Source: Anaerolineae bacterium (lineage in GTDB: Bacteria > Chloroflexota > Anaerolineae > Anaerolineales > Villigracilaceae). From it: DNA of 5,672 bases. This document shows, piece by piece, positions 1 through 4,909 of the stretch (the first letter of the stretch is position 1; each line of letters opens with the position of its first letter). The translations under genes were made by a program, and so were the position numbers. Below the pieces are notes generated by a model that worked only from the letters and a program-made list of their open reading frames with translations, searched no databases and was not told the origin of the DNA. Where the stretch lies: contig DQGV01000404.1 of the NCBI GenBank assembly GCA_003524705.1, positions 1-5,672 on the forward strand, given 5' to 3'.

Positions 1-2
1 CA

Positions 3-269
3 TTACCTGAGCCTACTAACAATAATATAAAAGTAGATAAAAATATCTTAGAAGGAAATCCTGTTCTTTCAAGTTGTGTTGAAGATTCTATCACCGCCCT
101 TTCTCGAAAATCCGATTCTCAAAATAAAATTTCAGCTACTGACATGTTTGTGGATATTGCAAAGTATGGCACTGGAAAATCAGTTACACGCCTTAGAACA
201 AATGGAGTTACTCCAGAAAAAGTTGATGAAATTATTAATCAATTAGGTTGGCAACTTATTGAAAGATAA
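3..269 (+). CDS. C-terminal fragment of an unrecognised protein (5' end outside window)
   Basis: An open frame runs from the left edge to a TAA at 267-269 and gives 88 visible residues. The start lies outside the window. The first ~40 residues are polar and rich in Asn, Ser, Lys and Asp, like a flexible linker. Residues 43-88 look like a compact folded unit: ISATDMFVDIAKYGTGKSV, then TRLRTNGV, a predicted helix TPEKVDEIINQLG and the C-terminal WQLIER. The basic TRLR followed by a short helical hairpin could be a small DNA-binding (helix-turn-helix-like) domain, but this is inference from residue pattern only. I do not recognise the family. The stretch is visibly more AT-rich than the genes at 811-1554 or 2818-4875, which may mean it is accessory. 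No terminator follows it, so some read-through into the next gene is possible. That the frame is a real gene is fairly sure; its function is unknown. Confidence 0.7.
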   Translation, partial: LPEPTNNNIKVDKNILEGNPVLSSCVEDSITALSRKSDSQNKISATDMFVDIAKYGTGKSVTRLRTNGVTPEKVDEIINQLGWQLIER

Positions 270-286
270 GCAATAGATTTTATTAT
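259..286 (+). promoter_or_regulatory. Candidate sigma-70-type promoter for the DinB-like/map unit
   Basis: TTGAAA at 259-264 matches the -35 consensus at five of six bases. It is followed after 16 bp by TATTAT at 281-286, also five of six for the -10. Transcription would start near 293, leaving a leader of about 18 nt that contains the GGAG ribosome-binding site at 297-300 ahead of the ATG at 311. The -35 box overlaps the end of the preceding gene. AT-rich DNA gives such matches by chance, so this is a candidate only. Confidence 0.45.
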
Positions 287-310
287 CGTTTTACATGGAG
301 ATTTGTAAAT

Positions 311-814
311 ATGACCGAACAATGGATGCCGAGTAACAAACAAGAATTGATGTCTGAAATTAAAAAAGAATGGAAGTTATTAATTGACCTTGCCGAATCT
401 TTGACCGACGAGCAAATGACAAAACCTGATTCAGGTGGATGGTCACCGAAAGATAATTTGGCTCATTTAGCTGAATGGATGAATATTTTGTTAGGCTATC
501 ACATGGATAAACTCCCTGCCCACGAAGTGATTGGGGTTTCAAAAGAACAATTACCTGAATGGGAAATTGAAGTGATTAATCCAGTGTTGTTTGAGAAGAA
601 TAAAAACTTGACGCGAAAAGAAATGATGACGAAGCTGAATCAGGTGTATGGTCAATTAGAGGCGCAGCTTGAGTCTATGAGTTACGAAGATTTGTTAAAG
701 CCAAAAAATGCAGATGACCCAGAAAAACGTCCTATCATGTTATGGGTGTTGGGTGATACCACTGAACATTTTCTTGAACATCGTGAAACGATTGAACGAG
801 GATTAAAACAATGA
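311..814 (+). CDS. DinB-like / ClbS-DfsB-type four-helix-bundle protein
   Basis: The 167-residue soluble protein has no signal peptide. It begins with a helix and an LTDEQM segment, followed by GGWSPKDNLAHLAEWM (residues 42-57), the signature region of DinB-like and ClbS/DfsB (DUF1706) four-helix bundles. The C-terminal helix carries TEHFLEHRETI. His52, His153 and His157 sit where the DinB superfamily places its three-His metal site, so a divalent metal centre is likely. Family members include thiol-dependent S-transferases, maleylpyruvate isomerase-like enzymes and ClbS, a colibactin-inactivating hydrolase; which activity applies here cannot be read from the sequence. The ATG at 311 is chosen because GGAG at 297-300 lies 10 nt upstream; the next in-frame ATG (326) is too far from it. 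The TGA overlaps the ATG of the aminopeptidase gene by 4 bp, so translation is probably coupled. The fold call is fairly sure, and the specific function is not. Confidence 0.8.
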   Translation: MTEQWMPSNKQELMSEIKKEWKLLIDLAESLTDEQMTKPDSGGWSPKDNLAHLAEWMNILLGYHMDKLPAHEVIGVSKEQLPEWEIEVINPVLFEKNKNLTRKEMMTKLNQVYGQLEAQLESMSYEDLLKPKNADDPEKRPIMLWVLGDTTEHFLEHRETIERGLKQ

Positions 815-1554
815 CAGCCGAATCAGAAGTTGATATCAAATATTTAAAAGCCGCAGGGCGTGTGGTAGCAGGCGCGTTGAAAAAAATGATGAAACATGCA
901 CAGCTCGGCATCACCACCGCTGAGTTAGATAACATCGGCAAAGAATTTTTGGAAAAAGAAGGTGCTAAGTCTGCGCCACAAGCCATGTATGATTTTCCCG
1001 GCGCAACTTGTATTAGCATCTCGCCGGTCATCGCGCATGGTATTCCGAACGAAACGATTTTGAAAGAAGGCGATTTACTTAATATTGATGTATCGGCTGA
1101 ACTCGATGGTTATTTTGCAGATACAGGTGCTTCGATGATTGTTGCAAAAAGAATTCCTGAACTCGAAAAACTTTTGGATGCAACAAAATCGGCATTGAAC
1201 AAAGCAGTTTATGCCGCCAAAGCAGGCGCATTATTAAACACGATTGGTAAATCAATTCAGGATGAAGCGACTCGCAAAGGTTATGGTGTCATTTATGATT
1301 TGACCGGACATGGCATTGGGCGCAAATTACATGATGAGCCATCCAACATTCATAATTTTCATAACCCATCAGACCGCCGCACACTTCATGAAGGCTTGGT
1401 GCTTGCTATTGAACCTTTTCTTACCACTGGAAAGGGTCGCGTTGTGGAAAAGAAAGATGGCTGGTCATTGCAAACCATTGATAAAACCATTGCCGCTCAA
1501 TTTGAACATACGATTATCGTCACAAAAAATGAGCCGATTATTTTGACTTTGTAA
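811..1554 (+). CDS. map: Methionine aminopeptidase, type I (M24 family)
   Basis: This cytoplasmic metallopeptidase removes the initiator Met from new proteins whose second residue is small. The 247 residues match the usual length of a bare type I enzyme with no N-terminal extension. All five expected metal ligands are visible: Asp93 (LLNIDVSAELDG), Asp104 (YFADTGAS), His167 (LTGHGIG), Glu201 (LAIEPF) and Glu232 (QFEHTIIV). The catalytic-pocket histidines His76 (IAHGIP) and His174 (KLHDEP) are also present. The loop before His76 reads SISPVIAHGIP, where typical enzymes have an Asn-Glu/Asp pair, so the substrate pocket is somewhat divergent. The ATG at 811 overlaps the preceding TGA, and GAGGA at 798-802 gives a well-placed ribosome-binding site. 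The gene lies outside the usual adk-map-infA ribosomal context, so it may be a second, accessory copy (inference). A strong hairpin terminator follows directly. The enzyme class is sure. Confidence 0.95.
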   Translation: MTAESEVDIKYLKAAGRVVAGALKKMMKHAQLGITTAELDNIGKEFLEKEGAKSAPQAMYDFPGATCISISPVIAHGIPNETILKEGDLLNIDVSAELDGYFADTGASMIVAKRIPELEKLLDATKSALNKAVYAAKAGALLNTIGKSIQDEATRKGYGVIYDLTGHGIGRKLHDEPSNIHNFHNPSDRRTLHEGLVLAIEPFLTTGKGRVVEKKDGWSLQTIDKTIAAQFEHTIIVTKNEPIILTL

Positions 1555-1556
1555 AT

Positions 1557-1589
1557 AAAAAAGTGCAGACATAAGTCTGCACTTTTTTT
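1557..1589. terminator. Bidirectional intrinsic terminator between convergent genes
   Basis: A perfect inverted repeat has arms at 1557-1570 and 1575-1588 and a 4-nt loop (ATAA). The core stem GTGCAGAC/GTCTGCAC is flanked by six A on the left and seven T on the right, so it works as a stem plus U-tract on either strand. It lies right after the aminopeptidase stop codon, and its T-tract forms part of the TAA stop of the LOG-family gene on the other strand. It should end both convergent units. Confidence 0.92.
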
Positions 1590-2169
1590 ATTCTTCCTTC
1601 ATCCATCTCTTCACCGCTTCATGCGGATGTTGATACTGTTCCATCAAAGTCAACAGAGTCTCAGGGTCAGCATCACTGACTACACCTTTACGATGTTCTG
1701 AAAAAACAAAACCTTCATTTACAGCATGATCCATTGCGGCGAGTAAAAAGTCGTAATAATTTTTTATATTTAACAAACCAACTGGTTTTTCATGTGCACC
1801 GGTTTGCGCCCATGCGATTGTTTCAAACAATTCATCCCATGTGCCAAATCCGCCGGGTAGGGCAATATATCCATCAGATAACTCGTGCATTTTTGCTTTG
1901 CGTGAATGCATGTGCGGAGTGACATCCATACGCGTAACACCAGTATGAGCAAGGGCAGGTGTATTCATAGATGGAATAATCACTCCAATCACTTCGCCAC
2001 CAGCGGATAGGGCTCCATTTGCAACTTCGCCCATCAAGCCTGTTTTGCCACCGCCATACACAAGCCGAATATTTTTTGAGGCGAGAATCATGCCGAGGTT
2101 GAAAGCGGCAGTTTTATAGTCAGCATGAACCGAATCAGATGAACCACAAAAAACGCAGATAGATTTCAT
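1588..2169 (-). CDS. LOG-family cytokinin riboside 5'-monophosphate phosphoribohydrolase-like protein
   Basis: The 193-residue protein belongs to the LOG/TIGR00730 (lysine decarboxylase-like Rossmann) family. It opens with KSICVFCGSSDS, continues with LVYGGGKTGLMGEVANGAL (residues 36-54), and carries SRKAKMHELSD (89-99) and PGGFGTWDELFE (105-116), the family's PGGxGTxxE signature. Arg90 and Glu113 correspond to the catalytic pair. Characterised members cleave the N-glycosidic bond of nucleoside 5'-monophosphates, releasing base and ribose 5-phosphate; in plants this activates cytokinins, while in most bacteria it is probably purine nucleotide turnover. No lysine decarboxylase activity is expected despite old database names. 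The gene starts 17 bp after the ferritin stop and is probably co-transcribed with it. No clear Shine-Dalgarno is visible, and the ATG lies in the loop of an AT-rich hairpin (2159-2177), which could limit translation. The family is sure; the physiological substrate is unknown. Confidence 0.93.
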   Translation of the reverse strand: MKSICVFCGSSDSVHADYKTAAFNLGMILASKNIRLVYGGGKTGLMGEVANGALSAGGEVIGVIIPSMNTPALAHTGVTRMDVTPHMHSRKAKMHELSDGYIALPGGFGTWDELFETIAWAQTGAHEKPVGLLNIKNYYDFLLAAMDHAVNEGFVFSEHRKGVVSDADPETLLTLMEQYQHPHEAVKRWMKEE

Positions 2170-2177
2170 AAATCTAT
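2159..2177 (-). repeat. 8-bp inverted repeat with the LOG start codon as its loop
   Basis: The arms at 2159-2166 (ATAGATTT) and 2170-2177 (AAATCTAT) are perfect reverse complements. The 3-nt spacer at 2167-2169 is CAT on the plus strand, which is the ATG start codon of the LOG-family gene read on the minus strand. In the mRNA the start codon would sit in the hairpin loop. The stem is AT-rich with one G-C pair and is likely weak. The repeat is directly visible; any role in translation is inference. Confidence 0.6.
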
Positions 2178-2186
2178 TTTATAGTT

Positions 2187-2681
2187 TTAATCGGATTTAG
2201 AAATATGAACCAGATACGCCTCTACCATCAACAAATTCTTTTCACCTGCACGTTGAATGACGCTCAGCAATTGGTCCATTTTATTGACTTCTTCCAGTTG
2301 TTCATCAATAAACCATTGTAAAAAGTTTTGAGCGAGATAATCATTTTCTTTGTTAGCAATATCCATCAAACCTTTAATTTGTTCGGTCACTTCTTTTTCC
2401 CAAGCCAATGCGGCTTTGATGGCATCTTCTGCCGATGAAAAAGTTGGCTTCGGCGCATTGACTGACGGAATTTCTAACTTGCCTTGTGTGTCTAACACGT
2501 AATGCACGAATTTGAGGGCATGTTCTTTTTCTTCATTAGATTGTTCAAAAAACAGTTTAGACAACAGGCTCAATTTTTGCTCTTGAAAGTAACCAGCAAT
2601 GCTGAGGTATTGTAACGAAGCACCAAATTCGTTCCCGATTTGTTGATTCATTGCTTTTGTGAGTGTGGGGCTAATCATCAT
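2187..2681 (-). CDS. ftnA: Bacterial non-haem ferritin
   Basis: This 164-residue ferritin-like four-helix protein should assemble into a 24-subunit cytoplasmic shell that oxidises Fe(II) and stores it as ferric mineral. Counting from the first Met, the ferroxidase ligands are Glu18 (GNEFGASLQYL), Glu51 and His54 (NEEKEHALKF), Glu95 (LAWEKEV) and Gln128 (IDEQLEE). Tyr25 is also conserved. Glu50, Glu51, Glu127 and Glu131 match the extra C-site seen in E. coli FtnA, so this looks like an FtnA-type catalytic ferritin rather than a haem bacterioferritin, which would need a Met haem ligand. Length is typical. There are two adjacent ATG codons (2681 and 2678). AAAGGAG at 2694-2688 lies 6 nt before the first and 9 nt before the second, so either may be used. 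It is the first gene of a two-gene unit with the LOG gene. The identification is very sure. Confidence 0.96.
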   Translation of the reverse strand: MMISPTLTKAMNQQIGNEFGASLQYLSIAGYFQEQKLSLLSKLFFEQSNEEKEHALKFVHYVLDTQGKLEIPSVNAPKPTFSSAEDAIKAALAWEKEVTEQIKGLMDIANKENDYLAQNFLQWFIDEQLEEVNKMDQLLSVIQRAGEKNLLMVEAYLVHISKSD

Positions 2682-2699
2682 AAGAATCTCCTTTCGATA

Positions 2700-2737
2700 T
2701 ATACATATTATAAGTCACCCGTTGTTAGATATGTATA
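2700..2737. repeat. Inverted repeat framing the ferritin promoter (possible operator)
   Basis: TATACATAT at 2700-2708 and ATATGTATA at 2729-2737 are perfect 9-bp reverse complements with 20 bp between them. For the ferritin promoter one arm covers the -10/start-site area and the other the -35 area, the geometry of a repressor site. The arms do not resemble the classical Fur box. The repeat is seen directly; the operator role is inference, and AT-rich repeats of this size can occur by chance. Confidence 0.45.
2707..2735 (-). promoter_or_regulatory. Candidate promoter for ferritin-LOG unit
   Basis: On the minus strand a perfect TATAAT -10 lies at 2712-2707. The -35 position, 17 bp upstream (2735-2730), reads TACATA and matches the consensus at only three of six bases. 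Transcription would begin near 2700, giving a leader of about 19 nt that contains the AAAGGAG ribosome-binding site at 2694-2688. The weak -35 would suit an activator-dependent or otherwise controlled promoter. Confidence 0.5.
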
Positions 2738-2779
2738 AAAATGGCAGGTTAGAAGTTTGTTAGTGTGACGTTTGTATGC

Positions 2780-2808
2780 TTGACTTTAATATTCCGCAGA
2801 GATAAAAA
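2780..2808 (+). promoter_or_regulatory. Candidate promoter for dnaJ-htrA unit
   Basis: TTGACT at 2780-2785 (five of six for -35) is followed after 17 bp by TAAAAA at 2803-2808 (four of six for -10). Transcription would start about 2814-2816, at or just before the ATG at 2818, so the mRNA would be almost leaderless. This fits the absence of any Shine-Dalgarno motif upstream of that ATG. No CIRCE-type heat-shock operator is visible in 2682-2817. Confidence 0.35.
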
Positions 2809-2817
2809 TAGCCTATT

Positions 2818-3726
2818 ATGGACTATAAGGATTATTACAAAATTCTAGGCGTAGACCGAAAAGCCAGTGCGGAAGAGATTCGCACGACGTATCGGAAACT
2901 TGCCATGAAATATCACCCCGATAAAAACCCCGGCGATAAAAAGGCTGAGGAGAGATTCAAGGAAATTAACGAAGCCTATCAGGTTCTAAGTGATGATGCC
3001 AAGCGCGCCAAGTATGACCAACTTGGCAGTGCTTATACCAACTTTCGTGGGCGGGGCGGACGTGCCAGTGACTTTCAATGGGATGATTGGTTCAATCAAA
3101 ATGCAAGCCAGCAACGCGGCAGAACGTATACCAATGCTGATGATATTTTCGGTGGTGGTGGTGGAATCAATAACTTTTCAGATTTCTTCCGTATGATGTT
3201 TGGTGAAGCCATGCGTTCATCTGTCAGAAATCAGGCGGCGCAAGGTTACGAACAAGAAGCCCAAATCACATTTGATGAAGCTTATCATGGCACTACGCGC
3301 CAATTACAAACGAATGGAAAGAAACTGAATGTGAAAATCCCTGCTGGGGTTAAGACAGGCTCAAAGGTTCGCGTGGCAGGTGCAGGTCCAGAAGGAATCG
3401 ATTTATATCTAGTGATTGATGTGCAAGCAGATAATCGCTTTGAACAAGATGGCAGTAATCTCACCACAACATCTACGGTAAGTGTATTTACTTTAATTTT
3501 AGGTGGCGATGCCGAGGTCGAAACACCGGCTGGAAAAGTGAAATTAAATATCCCGCCCGGTACTCAACCTGAGCAAGTTTTTCGTTTGGCAGGGCGTGGC
3601 ATGCCAAATTTAAAAGATACAAAAACAAAAGGTGATTTGTACGTGAAGTTAAAAGTACAAGTGCCAAAATATTTAACAACCAAACAACGCGAGTTAATTG
3701 AAGAAGCCTCGAAAATTAAATTTTAA
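2818..3726 (+). CDS. cbpA: DnaJ-family co-chaperone, CbpA-type (no zinc finger)
   Basis: This cytoplasmic J-domain protein stimulates the ATPase of DnaK/Hsp70 and hands it unfolded clients. The J domain spans residues ~4-70 (DYYKILGV at 6-12, the essential HPD at 33-35, then [19 protein letters not shown] and YDQLG). A Gly/Phe/Asn-rich linker follows (~71-143), including five glycines at 112-116 and [10 protein letters not shown]. The C-terminal client-binding beta-sandwich domains begin near residue 145 ([16 protein letters not shown]) and include [18 protein letters not shown] and the second repeat [20 protein letters not shown]. The four CxxCxGxG zinc repeats of classical DnaJ are absent, so this is a type II (CbpA-like) protein of typical ~300-residue length. 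The ATG at 2818 is fixed by the J domain starting right after it; no Shine-Dalgarno is visible. It sits 9 bp upstream of the HtrA gene, which suggests a shared protein quality-control transcript. Confidence 0.93.
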   Translation: MDYKDYYKILGVDRKASAEEIRTTYRKLAMKYHPDKNPGDKKAEERFKEINEAYQVLSDDAKRAKYDQLGSAYTNFRGRGGRASDFQWDDWFNQNASQQRGRTYTNADDIFGGGGGINNFSDFFRMMFGEAMRSSVRNQAAQGYEQEAQITFDEAYHGTTRQLQTNGKKLNVKIPAGVKTGSKVRVAGAGPEGIDLYLVIDVQADNRFEQDGSNLTTTSTVSVFTLILGGDAEVETPAGKVKLNIPPGTQPEQVFRLAGRGMPNLKDTKTKGDLYVKLKVQVPKYLTTKQRELIEEASKIKF

Positions 3727-3735
3727 AGGTGATGT

Positions 3736-4875
3736 ATGAAAACAAATCGAATCTTGTATGCATTTCTTATTTTGGTTTTAGCAAGTCTTGCTTGTCAAAC
3801 AGCAATTAGCCCAAACTCAGAATCTCCAGTTGTTACACAAGTAATACCAACCATTGTGCCTGCGAACCCGGCGGTGGTGAATCCATCTTCAGGTCAGCAA
3901 GAAAGTTTAGTTTCATTATATGAAAATGTCAGTCGTGGCACAGTGGCTATCTTAACCGATGCAGGCTCATCGGGTTCTGGATTTGTGTATGATAGTGAAG
4001 GTCACATCATCACCAATTTTCATGTTGTAGAAGGTGCAAACTCAGTAGAAGTACGTTTTACTTCTGGCTTTATGACGTATGGCACAGTGATTGGAACAGA
4101 TTTAGATTCAGATATTGCTGTGGTTGAAGTGGATGTTCCTGCATCTGAACTTTTCCCGCTTCCACTCGGCGATTCAAACTTGCTTCGAGTTGGTCAAACC
4201 GTGGTGGCTATTGGCAATCCCTTCGGCTTAGAAAGCACTATGACCGTTGGCATTATCTCTGCATTAGGTCGCACATTAGATTCTATGCGCGTCAGCCCAG
4301 ATGGTGCTTCATTCAGTGCCGGTGACATCATCCAAACCGATGCGGCAATTAACCCCGGCAACTCTGGTGGACCATTGTTTAACATCAATGGTGAAGTCAT
4401 CGGAATCAATCGCGCCATTCGCACCACCAACTTTACAGAAGAAGGCGAACCAATTAATTCTGGGATTGGCTTTGCTATTTCAATCAACATCGTCAAAAAA
4501 GTTGTGCCTTCTTTAATTGCTGAAGGAAAATATGATTATCCATTTTTAGGAATTTCTTCTACCGATTTGTTTAGTTTAGAAATGGTAGAAGCATTAGGAT
4601 TAAGTCAATATACTGGAACTTACATTACCAGTGTTGTCCCCGGCGGACCTGCCGAACAAGCAGGCATCATTGCAGGGTCAAGACCCACTAACATTCCAAA
4701 TCTACTCGCTGGTGGAGATTTAATCATCGCCATTGACGGCAATCCCACGCGCACATTTGATGAAATGCTGGCATATCTGCTCACAAACAAATCCCCTGGT
4801 GATACTGTTGTACTCACCGTCTTGAGAGATAATCAATCCGTAGACGTGACGGTGACATTGGATAAAAGACCGTAA
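3736..4875 (+). CDS. HtrA/DegP-like trypsin-fold serine protease with PDZ domain, predicted lipoprotein
   Basis: The 379-residue extracytoplasmic protease degrades or checks misfolded proteins. Residues 1-20 form a signal peptide with a positive start (MKTNR), a hydrophobic core and SLAC at 17-20. This fits the broad lipobox pattern though -3 is Ser rather than Leu, so lipid anchoring at Cys20 is likely. A Pro/Thr/Val/Ser-rich tether (~21-55) leads to the protease domain. The catalytic triad is His96 (ITNFHVVEG), Asp126 (DLDSDIAVVEV) and Ser210 (NPGNSGGPLFN), with GNPFGL at 160-165. One PDZ domain follows (~265-377), starting at PFLGISS and containing VVPGGPAEQAG. A short insertion (SRPTNIPNL) precedes GGDLIIAIDG. 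One PDZ makes it DegS/HhoA-like in layout. The start is supported by AGGTGAT at 3727-3733, which overlaps the dnaJ end. A bidirectional terminator follows directly. The protease call is very sure; lipid anchoring is likely. Confidence 0.95.
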   Translation: MKTNRILYAFLILVLASLACQTAISPNSESPVVTQVIPTIVPANPAVVNPSSGQQESLVSLYENVSRGTVAILTDAGSSGSGFVYDSEGHIITNFHVVEGANSVEVRFTSGFMTYGTVIGTDLDSDIAVVEVDVPASELFPLPLGDSNLLRVGQTVVAIGNPFGLESTMTVGIISALGRTLDSMRVSPDGASFSAGDIIQTDAAINPGNSGGPLFNINGEVIGINRAIRTTNFTEEGEPINSGIGFAISINIVKKVVPSLIAEGKYDYPFLGISSTDLFSLEMVEALGLSQYTGTYITSVVPGGPAEQAGIIAGSRPTNIPNLLAGGDLIIAIDGNPTRTFDEMLAYLLTNKSPGDTVVLTVLRDNQSVDVTVTLDKRP

Positions 4876-4877
4876 AC

Positions 4878-4909
4878 AAAAAGAGACTGTCATCCGACAG
4901 TCTCTTTTT
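4878..4909. terminator. Bidirectional intrinsic terminator between htrA and methyltransferase gene
   Basis: A perfect 14-bp inverted repeat has arms at 4878-4891 and 4896-4909 and the loop ATCC. The stem core GAGACTGTC/GACAGTCTC has five A on the left and five T on the right, so it can terminate transcription from either side. It starts two bases after the HtrA stop codon, and its right end overlaps the TAA stop (4910-4908) of the convergent methyltransferase gene. Confidence 0.92.

Noticed and set aside
159..182. Walker A-like stretch AKYGTGKS in the left-edge protein
   Set aside because: It formally matches the loose P-loop pattern ([AG]xxxxGKS), but it lies only about 28 residues from the C-terminus, with no room for a nucleotide-binding domain and no Walker B, so the match is probably chance.
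735..1031. 98-residue minus-strand open frame
   Set aside because: It lies antisense across the end of the DinB-like gene and the start of the aminopeptidase, with no recognisable domain; it is a shadow of two well-supported genes.
2682..2817. CIRCE-type heat-shock operator or Fur box in the divergent intergenic region
   Set aside because: I looked for TTAGCACTC/GAGTGCTAA and GATAATGAT-like patterns on both strands and found neither; only the TATACATAT inverted repeat is present.
3151..3164. GGT/GTG microsatellite-like run
   Set aside because: It encodes the five-glycine stretch of the DnaJ Gly/Phe linker, where low-complexity sequence is normal.
4194..4496. 100-residue minus-strand open frame inside the HtrA gene
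   Set aside because: It is antisense to the catalytic Ser region of a strongly supported protease and has no family features or ribosome-binding site.
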